Shown here: piece by piece, positions 7,057 through 13,768 of the stretch | Numbering within the stretch: the stretch's first letter is position 1 | Layout: each line of letters starts with the position of its first letter | Origin: Bacillota bacterium | Lineage (GTDB): Bacteria; Bacillota; Clostridia; Christensenellales; CAG-138 | Direction: 5' to 3' | Assembly: GCA_023416175.1 (NCBI GenBank) | Contig: JAEZIE010000093.1 | Location: forward strand, 1-14,745 | DNA length: 14,745 bases | The notes under the pieces: model-generated | Seen by the model: the letters and a program-made list of their open reading frames with translations, nothing else | Told to the model about the DNA's origin: nothing | Database searches by the model: none | Position numbers and translations under genes: made by a program

Positions 7057-8541
7057 CTATTTGCCCCCCGTTACAACGTGAATGATCTTTTGGCTGTCAA
7101 TATCGATACCGTTTTGGAGTTCGGTTTTCACCTGTCCGTCATAGAGCAGATAAATCCTGTCGCACATATTGACGATCTCCGGCAATTCCGATGAGAAGAT
7201 CATGACCGACTTGCCCTCTTCCCTGAGCTTGCGGATGATGTTGTATATCTCGCTCTTTGCGCCAACATCTATGCCGCGGGTCGGTTCATCCAGCATAAGA
7301 AGGTCGGCGTCCGCAAACAAACATTTGGAGAATACGACTTTCTGCTGGTTGCCGCCGGAAAGCTTGCTTACTTCCTTTTCCATACCGCTGGTAGCGATAT
7401 TAAGCTTATCTATGTAATCCGTGGTGCATTTGCGCTCCAGCTTAGCGTTCAGAAAGCCACCCTTTGATATCTTTTTCATGCTCATGACGGGCACGTTGCT
7501 GCGTATTGTCAGTCCGGTAAACAGGCCCTGCGACCGGCGCTCCTCCGGCACCAACGCAATGCCCATTTCGATGGCCTTGCTAGGGCTTGGGCTGAATTTT
7601 CTGCTTTTATATCGGATCTCCCCACAATATGGATCAACGCCGTATATGGCGCGTGCTATCTCTGTTTTTCCCGCTCCTACCAGCCCGTAAAAACCCACGA
7701 TCTCGCCCTTGTGGACCGTGAAGGATATGTCTTTGAGCTTGTGGTTGCAAATATGCTCAACCTCAAGTATGGGTTCGCCAGCCGGAATCTCAGGCGGTAT
7801 ATAGGATTCATAGACCGTTTTGCCGATCATCATTTTGATGAGTTCGGCGCGGTCCGCAACCTGGCTTACTTCTTTCGTTTCGATATGGCGCCCGTCGCGC
7901 ATTACGGTGATATAATCGCCCAAAGCGAATATCTCATCCAGCCTGTGCGAAATATAGATTACGGTAACATTGTTTTCACGCAGGCCCTTTACGATCTCAA
8001 ACAGCTTTTGGATTTCCGCCTCGGAAATGGCCGCAGTTGGCTCATCCATTATGATGATATCAGCATCGCTCGCAACCGCTTTGGCGATTTCAATGATCTG
8101 TTTTTTTGCAACGCTCAACGTGGAAACCTTCTGCTGCGGCCTGATGGACGGCTCTAGGTTTTTGAGCATCTCTATAATTTTCTTTACCTTTTCGGTCTTT
8201 CGAAGAAAGCCAAACCTTGTCTCCTCGATTCCAAGGGTGAGATTTTCTTCAACGGTCAGCTGATCGACCACGTTCAGTTCTTGAAAAAGCGTACTTATTC
8301 CCTGGGCACGCGCTTCCTTGGGGTTTGCCGCGCAGTATTCCTTGCCATTGAGCCGCACTACGCCGCTGCTTTTCGCAACCGCGCCAGTGAGGATTTTAAT
8401 GAGCGTAGATTTGCCTGCCCCATTTTCGCCAACCAAGCAATGCACGGTATTTCGCTTCACATCAAAGCTCACATCGTTCACAGCCCTGACGCCCGGATAG
8501 TCCTTTACAAGATTTCTGATTTCCAATACGTTATCATTCAT
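7057..8541 (-). CDS. Sugar ABC transporter ATP-binding protein, two tandem ATPase domains (RbsA/MglA family)
   Basis: A 494-residue tandem ATPase that powers monosaccharide import through the two permeases. Domain 1: Walker A GENGAGKST (39-46 within GENGAGKST from Gly38), signature LSVAKKQ (degenerate compared with LSGGQ), Walker B ADIIIMDEPTAAI. Domain 2: Walker A-like GLVGAGKTE, signature LSGGNQQK, Walker B ADLLMLDEPTRGIDVGAK. In many family members the second Walker A has lost its Lys (GAGRTE in E. coli RbsA); here the Lys is kept. ATG 8541 follows a GGGGA about 9 nt upstream. It lies downstream of the structured spacer that separates it from the binding-protein gene. Family assignment is firm; sugar specificity unknown. 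Confidence 0.96.
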   Translation of the reverse strand: MNDNVLEIRNLVKDYPGVRAVNDVSFDVKRNTVHCLVGENGAGKSTLIKILTGAVAKSSGVVRLNGKEYCAANPKEARAQGISTLFQELNVVDQLTVEENLTLGIEETRFGFLRKTEKVKKIIEMLKNLEPSIRPQQKVSTLSVAKKQIIEIAKAVASDADIIIMDEPTAAISEAEIQKLFEIVKGLRENNVTVIYISHRLDEIFALGDYITVMRDGRHIETKEVSQVADRAELIKMMIGKTVYESYIPPEIPAGEPILEVEHICNHKLKDISFTVHKGEIVGFYGLVGAGKTEIARAIYGVDPYCGEIRYKSRKFSPSPSKAIEMGIALVPEERRSQGLFTGLTIRSNVPVMSMKKISKGGFLNAKLERKCTTDYIDKLNIATSGMEKEVSKLSGGNQQKVVFSKCLFADADLLMLDEPTRGIDVGAKSEIYNIIRKLREEGKSVMIFSSELPEIVNMCDRIYLLYDGQVKTELQNGIDIDSQKIIHVVTGGK

Positions 8542-8583
8542 TCTTTATATCCCCAAACCTTGATGATCTTTCACCGGAAACAA

Positions 8584-8750
8584 ATGGCGGGGCTGTAGCG
8601 TAATAAATGCATTCGCCGCAAGTATCTTTCTCCTGGGAGAGAAAGTCCGGGGTTCTAAAAGGGCATCACTGGTGTCTTGCCCTCATAGGCGAACCCGCTG
8701 TAGCGCCAAGCACATGGTATGCACTTCGCGCTACAGCCCCAACACGCCAT
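8584..8750 (-). repeat. Structured inverted-repeat element in the operon spacer, candidate regulatory RNA or small mobile repeat
   Basis: The 236-nt gap between binding protein and ATPase genes holds no ORF but is densely paired. Terminal arms GGGGCTGTAGCG (8589-8600) and its perfect complement (8729-8740) define a 152-bp unit; ATGGC and GCCAT outside them extend the pairing past a 5-nt bulge. A third copy GCTGTAGCGC (8697-8706) pairs perfectly with 8728-8737, competing with the terminal stem. Inside that hairpin 8708-8715 and 8719-8726 pair fully only in minus-strand RNA, through two G-U pairs. Other helices: 8626-8632 with 8639-8645, 8660-8665 with 8678-8683, 8650-8655 with 8691-8696, and 8612-8617 with 8688-8693. 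No U-tract follows, so it is not an intrinsic terminator. No clear target-site duplication is visible. Lowering transporter output relative to binding protein is a plausible role. Confidence 0.75.
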
Positions 8751-8777
8751 AACTATCTGGAACCAAACAACCGTAAG

Positions 8778-9884
8778 TTACGCAACGTTCGTGCCAAACT
8801 GCTCGTTGAGCCATTTCACCGCGTCGGCGCGCTCCATGGACCAGAAGGAGATGCAATAGGCCTTTGCGAAGGTCTCCACCTCGGTATCGCCTACCTGCTT
8901 CATCTCACCGTTGCGGATCGCGAAGAGGTTATCGATGCGAGCCTGCGCCGTTTCAATGGGGGGCAAGCCCATGGAGCACTTCAGGGAGCTCGCGGGGTCA
9001 TATACCTGCGCAATCTCAACTTCATCGAAGTCTACGCTGCAAACAATTTCGGTAAGAGGTTTGCCGTCAGCGCTGAACACGCCGCGGCCTGCTTCGCGCA
9101 GGGCAGTCATCGTGCCGACGGTCAAATTGGAGGCCTCAGAGTAAATAAGGTTCACTTCGGGGTTCGTTACGAGCAAGTCGGCCATGATCTGCTTGGCAGC
9201 ATCTGCGCCCGCGCCAGCGTCAAGGCACCCCAAATCCGTCGCGTCAGGAGCAACAGAGAGAACGCCCTTCACAAATGGGTCGGTACGGCCAGATTTTACC
9301 TCGGTGTGGTTGGGCCAGCCAAGCTGCACCATCACAACAGGCTTATCCGGATTGGCTTCCTTCCACTTCGTGGCCATTTCAACGCCCATCTGATACGAAA
9401 CGCCAGCTTCGTCGCTGCGGACGCAAGGGATTCCCGTCCCAATAAAGGGGCCGAAGAAGGACGCCATGGTCACGCCTTCCTCGAGACACTCGTTGATGCC
9501 GGGGATAGCTGCTTCATCATCCCAAACATGCAGCGTAGCCATATCCATGCCCTGCGCCAAAATCTGGTCTATATTCTGGGTCATGATAGCGCCGTCGCCT
9601 TGGCCGTCAAACACATACACTTCCGCGCCATACTTTTCAGCCGCATACTTCTTAGCAGCATCATATTGCGCCTGATGGAACACGTTGCTTAAGTCGGATA
9701 CAAAATAAGCGATCTTGAGGGGTTCCTCTTTTTCCGCAGCAGGCGCTGGGGTGGGATCTTCCGCAGCAGGTGCTGCAGGGGCTTTGACTTCGGGCTGGGG
9801 TGTGGCTGCCTGCTGTGTGCAACCGCCAACCAGACTGAGGGTAAGCAGAATAGCCAGCAGGATAGGGATGAGCCTCTTCATCAT
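8778..9884 (-). CDS. Sugar-binding lipoprotein of the ABC transporter (periplasmic-binding-protein type 1 family)
   Basis: A 368-residue substrate-binding protein. Residues 1-21 are a lipoprotein signal peptide (MMKR, hydrophobic stretch, LVGGC lipobox) with lipidated Cys22. An Ala/Pro/Glu-rich flexible linker covers about 23-53. The type I binding domain starts at PLKIAYFVSDLSNVFHQ; QNIDQILAQGMDMATLHVWDDEAAIPGINEC is the usual first-lobe ending of the RbsB/Peripla_BP_4 family. Anchoring by lipid is the Gram-positive arrangement. ATG 9884 has GGAGG (9898-9894) 9 nt upstream. It is the first gene of the minus-strand operon, downstream of a long leader and an operator-like dyad, and is followed by the structured spacer. 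The ligand is probably the pentose or ketose handled by the downstream enzymes, by context only. Confidence 0.95.
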   Translation of the reverse strand: MMKRLIPILLAILLTLSLVGGCTQQAATPQPEVKAPAAPAAEDPTPAPAAEKEEPLKIAYFVSDLSNVFHQAQYDAAKKYAAEKYGAEVYVFDGQGDGAIMTQNIDQILAQGMDMATLHVWDDEAAIPGINECLEEGVTMASFFGPFIGTGIPCVRSDEAGVSYQMGVEMATKWKEANPDKPVVMVQLGWPNHTEVKSGRTDPFVKGVLSVAPDATDLGCLDAGAGADAAKQIMADLLVTNPEVNLIYSEASNLTVGTMTALREAGRGVFSADGKPLTEIVCSVDFDEVEIAQVYDPASSLKCSMGLPPIETAQARIDNLFAIRNGEMKQVGDTEVETFAKAYCISFWSMERADAVKWLNEQFGTNVA

Positions 9885-9910
9885 TGTTTCATACCTCCGT
9901 TTATTTTGAG

Positions 9911-9932
9911 TTTCCCGCTTCTGGGCAGGAAA
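9911..9932 (-). promoter_or_regulatory. Leader hairpin just upstream of the binding-protein ribosome binding site
   Basis: In minus-strand RNA, TTTCCTGC (9932-9925) pairs with GCGGGAAA (9918-9911) over 8 bp including one U-G pair, with a 6-nt loop. It ends 12 nt before GGAGG. In the plus sense the U-G pair would be a C-A mismatch, so the structure favours the operon transcript. It may protect or modulate the ribosome binding site. Function is inferred. Confidence 0.4.
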
Positions 9933-10112
9933 TTATAGTCGTGCTTTAGCTTGGGGGCCGATTGCGTTTTCCCGGTTGGCATCTGAGATAGGCTCTATTG
10001 TATTGGGGTGCAGGTTCTGCTCCGGTCTGAAAATTGCATGAATCGCAAAGCAGGTGTGATACTCTAAAGATGGCTGGATTCTTGTTGCTTAGGTGTGGGG
10101 AATACCATATTG

Positions 10113-10168
10113 TGACAATTGTATTATGCGTTACTCTGGTTCTGACAATTGTTATTTCATTTGTCAGA
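10113..10168. promoter_or_regulatory. Operator-like dyad plus a repeated half-site below the sugar operon promoter
   Basis: A perfect 8-bp inverted repeat, TCTGACAA at 10141-10148 and TTGTCAGA at 10161-10168, is separated by 12 bp. The 10-mer TGACAATTGT occurs inside it at 10143-10152 and again at 10113-10122, exactly 30 bp away, which is close to three helical turns. The dyad starts about 8 nt past the predicted transcription start, a repressor position. The neighbouring SorC-type regulator is the natural candidate ligand, since that family binds as tetramers to paired sites. Binding itself is inferred. Confidence 0.6.
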
Positions 10169-10182
10169 GGCTTTGTGTTCAA

Positions 10183-10211
10183 AATATAACATATAGAATT
10201 TACATTGTCAA
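10183..10211 (-). promoter_or_regulatory. Promoter of the sugar transport and catabolism operon
   Basis: On the minus strand a consensus -35 TTGACA (10211-10206) is followed after exactly 17 nt by TATATT (10188-10183), with a TG just upstream of the -10. This is a strong sigma-A type promoter. Transcription would begin near 10176, giving a leader of about 290 nt before the binding-protein start codon. Confidence 0.8.
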
Positions 10212-10478
10212 CGGGTATCTTATCAGGTATTTATTTTTATCGATCCGTCCCAATTTTCTCCACAGGAAGGGCCATTTACCCCCGCAGCACGCAATAAAGC
10301 AGGCTCAAAGCCCGCCAAATACAACATTCGGCATATCAAATTAAGGTCTTGCCGGAAAAAGAATTGTGCTCAATACCAGACTTGAATTAGAAAACATGTT
10401 GTAACCGAAAAGCTGAGAAATAAATGAGAATCTGGGGCACTAAGCCGCCCTGCATAAACGAGCCAGCAAAAAGTAGTC
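10212..10478. other. Non-coding stretch between the operon promoter and the regulator terminator
   Basis: I see no gene here on either strand: possible frames lack a ribosome binding site and have no family resemblance. A weak hairpin near 10302-10318 (GCAGGC with GCCCGC, one G-U pair in minus RNA) is followed on the minus strand by TTTATT and might be a minor backup terminator, but it is poor. Otherwise nothing stands out. Confidence 0.4.
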
Positions 10479-10479
10479 T

Positions 10480-10514
10480 AAAAAAACAGCACGGCCTTCT
10501 TCTGGAGGCCGTGC
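10480..10514 (-). terminator. Intrinsic terminator of the regulator gene
   Basis: On the minus strand a 9-bp GC-rich stem (GCACGGCCT, 10514-10506, with AGGCCGTGC, 10497-10489) and an 8-nt loop are followed after TG by seven T residues (10486-10480). It starts 14 nt past the regulator stop codon. It separates regulator transcription from the sugar operon, which therefore needs its own promoter. Confidence 0.9.
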
Positions 10515-10528
10515 CACAACGGAAAAAA

Positions 10529-11506
10529 TCAAAGGACATCTGCCAACGCGCCGCTGTCCAGTAGGCTGAGCACCTGATGCGCCGTATGTTCATCGGTTGC
10601 AAGGTAGTGTAGGATGCCGCTGTTGAGAGCCCCGATGATGGGAAACACCTTCTCCCCACCCACAGCGATCGCCGCAACGGTCTTGGTCCCGCGGAGCTCT
10701 TGCTCATCTATGCCGATAAGCCTATCGTTATGTGAACACTTGATGATTTCCCCGCGAATATTGAAATGGCGTGCGCAGAGGTCTCCCACCACGCAGTCCG
10801 GATGCTTGAGTATGTGGCTGAGCAGGTTATCCGGGGCAAATTGGTTACTACCATATGTCTCCGCAAGGCGACCTATGCCGATAACGGCGCAATCCAAGTG
10901 CTTCCACTGCTCCAGTATGCCTTGCATATAGATGCTCTCCAGAAAGCGCTTTTTATCCTTTAACGAATCCACGATACCAGGCGAATACATGAACATGGGC
11001 GTACCGCTCACCTTTTCAGCAAACTGTCGTACGCACTCGTTTATCTGGAATTCCTGCGAAACCAGCGGCGAACCGCCAATCAAAGGCACCACCGTTATAT
11101 CGCACAAATCTGTATCCTCTGGAAACGCCTGCATGAATTCATAGCACGCTGAACCCCACGCCATACCAAATGAGGTGTGGCTGGCCATCAGATCCTCCAT
11201 AAGGCGTACGGTCTGCCCTACCACCACACGCAGCACCATGCGGGAGTTTTTCATGGTGGTAGGTACCACAAGGCACTTGCGCAGGCCAAAGCGCCGCTCA
11301 AATTCGCCTGCCAATTCCTCGTTGTTTACAGAAGGATCTTTGATTGTGATCTGCACAAGGCCCGCATTCTTCGCCTCGGTAAGCAACTGTGACACCGCCG
11401 AGCGGGAAATGCCCGCCTCCTTTGCGATGCTTTCTTGGGTCCTTCCCTCGATATAATACATTTTTGATATTTGCACAAGCTTCTGGATATCCCTAATCTG
11501 ATCCAT
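10529..11506 (-). CDS. SorC-family sugar-binding transcriptional regulator
   Basis: A 325-residue regulator with the usual SorC/CggR/DeoR(Bsu) layout. The N-terminal helix-turn-helix covers about residues 23-43 (TQESIAKEAGISRSAVSQLL), followed by a C-terminal effector domain that binds phosphorylated sugars in this family. Effector-domain landmarks include VPLIGGSPL, CAVIGIGRL, VGDLCARHFNIRGE, and TVAAIAVGGEKVFPIIGALNSGIL with an LATDEHTAHQVL ending. ATG 11506 has GAGGG about 7 nt upstream. The gene lies between the sugar operon and the dehydrogenase cluster, diverging from the latter. It probably senses a pathway intermediate such as a ketopentose phosphate and controls both flanking promoters and its own; this is inference from position and operator-like sites. 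Confidence 0.93.
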   Translation of the reverse strand: MDQIRDIQKLVQISKMYYIEGRTQESIAKEAGISRSAVSQLLTEAKNAGLVQITIKDPSVNNEELAGEFERRFGLRKCLVVPTTMKNSRMVLRVVVGQTVRLMEDLMASHTSFGMAWGSACYEFMQAFPEDTDLCDITVVPLIGGSPLVSQEFQINECVRQFAEKVSGTPMFMYSPGIVDSLKDKKRFLESIYMQGILEQWKHLDCAVIGIGRLAETYGSNQFAPDNLLSHILKHPDCVVGDLCARHFNIRGEIIKCSHNDRLIGIDEQELRGTKTVAAIAVGGEKVFPIIGALNSGILHYLATDEHTAHQVLSLLDSGALADVL

Positions 11507-11555
11507 AGCATTCCCTCGCGTTGGCTTCTTTTGCAGCCTTTTGTTTCTGTTTACT

Positions 11556-11584
11556 AATTTACCAATCTACAAGTGTCATGTCAA
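11556..11584 (-). promoter_or_regulatory. Promoter of the SorC-type regulator
   Basis: On the minus strand TTGACA (11584-11579) and TAAATT (11561-11556) are separated by 17 nt. Predicted transcription start is near 11550, about 44 nt before the regulator ATG. The -35 box lies within the CAAGTG-type repeats, which suggests autoregulation. Confidence 0.65.
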
Positions 11585-11612
11585 GTGGCATGCATTGATA
11601 TGCAAGGCATGT
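11570..11612. repeat. Short tandem CAAGTGKCATG repeats over the regulator promoter
   Basis: CAAGTGTCATG at 11570-11580 is followed 12 bp later by CAAGTGGCATG at 11582-11592 (10 of 11 identical). A shortened copy, CAAGGCATG, is at 11603-11611. The first two cover the regulator -35 box, so they may be protein-binding sites. They differ from the TGACAATTGT motif of the sugar operon operator. Confidence 0.5.
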
Positions 11613-11687
11613 CCCGCAACGTTGTTCTGCGAAAACAAACCACATAACGCACAAAAATTCGAGAACGTACAAACCTCTCTTTTTGTG

Positions 11688-11716
11688 TTGACATCTGTTA
11701 TGTCAAATGTTATCCT
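11688..11716 (+). promoter_or_regulatory. Promoter with embedded palindrome upstream of the E1 alpha gene
   Basis: TTGACA (11688-11693) and TATCCT (11711-11716) with a 17-nt spacer form a plausible promoter; transcription would start near 11723, 57 nt before the chosen start codon. The -35 box is also the left arm of a perfect dyad: TTGACAT (11688-11694) and ATGTCAA (11700-11706) separated by 5 bp. A regulator bound there would block polymerase. Confidence 0.65.
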
Positions 11717-11779
11717 TGCTTTAAATCACAACCTATCTAAATGCAATAGAGCAGCATTTCTTATGAGGAGGTATTGGCT

Positions 11780-12754
11780 TTGGAAGGGGAAAGAAAATAC
11801 GCAGACCACCTTCTTCTCGACCTTTTGGAGAAGATGTATCTTAGTCGTTACTTTGAAGAGCGCGTGCAATGGCTTTTTTCAAAGGGTCTTGTGCATGGCA
11901 CCACCCATTTAGGCATAGGTGAGGAAGCGACCGCCGCAGGCTCCGTTTTCGCTCTTAAACCGCAGGACTATGTATTCGGGACGCATCGCGGGCACAGCCA
12001 AGCAATCTGCAAGGGCATAGATATTAACCTTACAATGTGCGAGATCCTTGCCAAAGCAAACGGCGTATGCAAAGGCAAGGGCGGCTCCATGCACATTGCT
12101 GACCCCTTCATACACTATTTCGGCGCGGACGGCGTGCTTGGCACCAGCGCCACCATGGCTTGCGGCGCGGGCCTTTCCATTAAAAAAAAGCAGGAGACTG
12201 ACCGTATTGCCGTGGTGTTTTATGGCGACGGTTCCAGCAACGAGGGTGCGATATTTGAATCGCTTAACCTTGCGGCAGTGTGGAATTTGCCGGTGCTTTT
12301 TATATGCGTCAACAACACGTACGGTATGTCCACCCACATCAGCAAGGTCATGAAGGATACGGATTTAAGCAAGCGCGCCTACCCCTTCGCCATCCCCTCA
12401 AAAACGGTAGATGGCAACAACGTTCTTGAAGTATACGAAGCCATATCCGAAGCACGCGAATATATCCTTGCCGGCAACGGCCCGATGCTGGTTGTGGAGA
12501 ATACCTACCGCATTTCCGGCCATTCCAAGAGCGACGGCAACCTATACCGCACCAAGGAAGAAATCGCGCACTGGAAAGGGAAATGCCCCATCAAACAATT
12601 TCGGGATTATCTTTTGGCAACAGGCAGGTTCCATGAAGAAACCCTCAATAAAATCGACACGGACGCACTAAAGTGCATAGACGCTGCGGAGGAATTCGCC
12701 AAGGCATCGCCTGAGCCGGGCGTGGAAGATGTGTTTGAAGACGTTTACGCGTGA
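11780..12754 (+). CDS. acoA: ThDP-dependent acetoin/2-oxoacid dehydrogenase E1 component, alpha subunit
   Basis: Alpha subunit of a heterotetrameric E1 that decarboxylates a 2-oxoacid or cleaves acetoin and passes the acyl group to the lipoyl E2. The ThDP/Mg motif is GDG at 149-151 followed by Asn178 (VNN). THRGHSQAICKG (68-79) and GVCKGKGGSMHIAD (95-108) are characteristic, the latter closer to AcoA than to Gram-negative PdhA. Length, 324 residues, is normal. No ATG start fits. TTG 11780 lies 8 nt after the strong GAGGAGG (11765-11771), while the other TTG at 11774 is only 2 nt from it, so 11780 is preferred. The gene diverges from the SorC regulator and is followed by E1 beta after 12 nt. 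Acetoin specificity is likely but not proven; pyruvate or another 2-oxoacid is possible. Confidence 0.9.
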   Translation: MEGERKYADHLLLDLLEKMYLSRYFEERVQWLFSKGLVHGTTHLGIGEEATAAGSVFALKPQDYVFGTHRGHSQAICKGIDINLTMCEILAKANGVCKGKGGSMHIADPFIHYFGADGVLGTSATMACGAGLSIKKKQETDRIAVVFYGDGSSNEGAIFESLNLAAVWNLPVLFICVNNTYGMSTHISKVMKDTDLSKRAYPFAIPSKTVDGNNVLEVYEAISEAREYILAGNGPMLVVENTYRISGHSKSDGNLYRTKEEIAHWKGKCPIKQFRDYLLATGRFHEETLNKIDTDALKCIDAAEEFAKASPEPGVEDVFEDVYA

Positions 12755-12766
12755 GGAGTGAATGGT

Positions 12767-13756
12767 ATGAATGAAAGAAAAATGAGCGAGATTACCTATG
12801 CACAGGCGATCAATGACGCGATTTCAGAAGAAATGCGCCGTGACGATACCGTATTTATGCTGGGCGAGGACATTGGCGTCTATTGCGGCGCGTTCGGCGT
12901 ATCCCGCGGGATGATCGACGAATTCGGCCCCGAGCGAATCATGGACACCCCCATCGCGGAGCAAGCCTTTGTAGGCGCGGCGGTAGGTGCGGCCATGACC
13001 GGGCTGCGCCCCATAGTGGAGCTTATGTTTTCAGACTTTATGTGTGTTTGCTTTGACGAGCTGGTAAACGAAGCAGCCAAAATGCGCTTCATGTTCGGCG
13101 GCCGTGTAAAGGTTCCCTTGGTGATGCGCACCGCCTCCGGTGCCGGTACCGGCGCTGCCGCACAGCATTCCCAAAGCCTCGAAACGCTGCTTGCGCATTT
13201 TCCGGGGCTCAAGGTAGTCGTTCCTTCTACCCCTTATGACGCAAAGGGACTTCTCAAGGCCGCCATACGCGACGACAACCCGGTCATGTTCCTGGAGCAA
13301 AAAACCCTGTACCGTACAAAGGGATTGGTGCCGGAAGACGAATATACCATTGACCTTGGCGTTGCGGACATCAAGCGTACAGGCCGGGACTGTACCATCG
13401 TTACCTATGGCCGTATGGTGCAGATGAGCCTGCAGGCAGCCGAAGAACTGGCCAAGGAAGGCATTGAGGCGGAGGTGGTGGACATCCGCTCGCTGCTGCC
13501 GCTGGACACCAAAACCATCGTCGATTCCGTCATAAAAACCAGGCATGCCCTGATCGTGCACGAATCCGTTCAGTTTGCAGGCTTTGGAGGCGAACTAGCC
13601 GGGCAGATCGCCGACAGCGAGGCATTTTATCACCTTGATGCGCCCATCCGCCGCCTTGGCGCGAAAAGTACGCCCATCCCCTTCAATCCCACACTGGAAC
13701 GCGAGACCTTCCCCACTGTACCAAAGATCGTCGCGGCAGTGAAAGACTTGGTATAA
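12767..13756 (+). CDS. acoB: ThDP-dependent acetoin/2-oxoacid dehydrogenase E1 component, beta subunit
   Basis: A 329-residue E1 beta subunit (transketolase pyrimidine-binding plus C-terminal domain). GEDIGVYCGAFGVSRG lies at 33-48. Glu65 in DTPIAEQAF is the conserved Glu that activates ThDP. GAGTGAAAQHSQSLE is the signature of the beta family, and VVDIRSLLPLDT and ALIVHESVQFAGFG mark the C-terminal domain. ATG 12767 has GAGGAG (12753-12758) 8 nt upstream; an in-frame GTG at 12758 overlaps that ribosome binding site and is rejected. The Shine-Dalgarno site overlaps the E1 alpha stop, so the two subunits are probably made together. E2 follows after 12 nt. Confidence 0.93.
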   Translation: MNERKMSEITYAQAINDAISEEMRRDDTVFMLGEDIGVYCGAFGVSRGMIDEFGPERIMDTPIAEQAFVGAAVGAAMTGLRPIVELMFSDFMCVCFDELVNEAAKMRFMFGGRVKVPLVMRTASGAGTGAAAQHSQSLETLLAHFPGLKVVVPSTPYDAKGLLKAAIRDDNPVMFLEQKTLYRTKGLVPEDEYTIDLGVADIKRTGRDCTIVTYGRMVQMSLQAAEELAKEGIEAEVVDIRSLLPLDTKTIVDSVIKTRHALIVHESVQFAGFGGELAGQIADSEAFYHLDAPIRRLGAKSTPIPFNPTLERETFPTVPKIVAAVKDLV

Positions 13757-13768
13757 AGGAGACAGCAC

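Noticed and set aside
8607..9692. Long plus-strand ORF (361 codons) opposite the binding-protein gene
   Set aside because: It is antisense to a convincing binding-protein gene, passes through the structured spacer and shows no domain. It arises from the GC-rich codon pattern of the real gene.
9946..10182. Minus-strand ORF in the leader of the sugar operon
   Set aside because: It begins at the promoter -10 region, before the predicted transcription start, and lacks a ribosome binding site and any recognisable sequence.
10940..10960. GAAAGCGCTTT, resembling a catabolite-responsive (cre) site
   Set aside because: It lies inside the regulator coding sequence, lacks the outer conserved bases, and is explained by the codons of a Lys-Arg-Phe-Leu stretch.
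11541..11912. Plus-strand ORF overlapping the start of the E1 alpha gene in another frame
   Set aside because: It begins upstream of the mapped promoter elements and reads through regulatory repeats; the E1 alpha frame is clearly the coding one.
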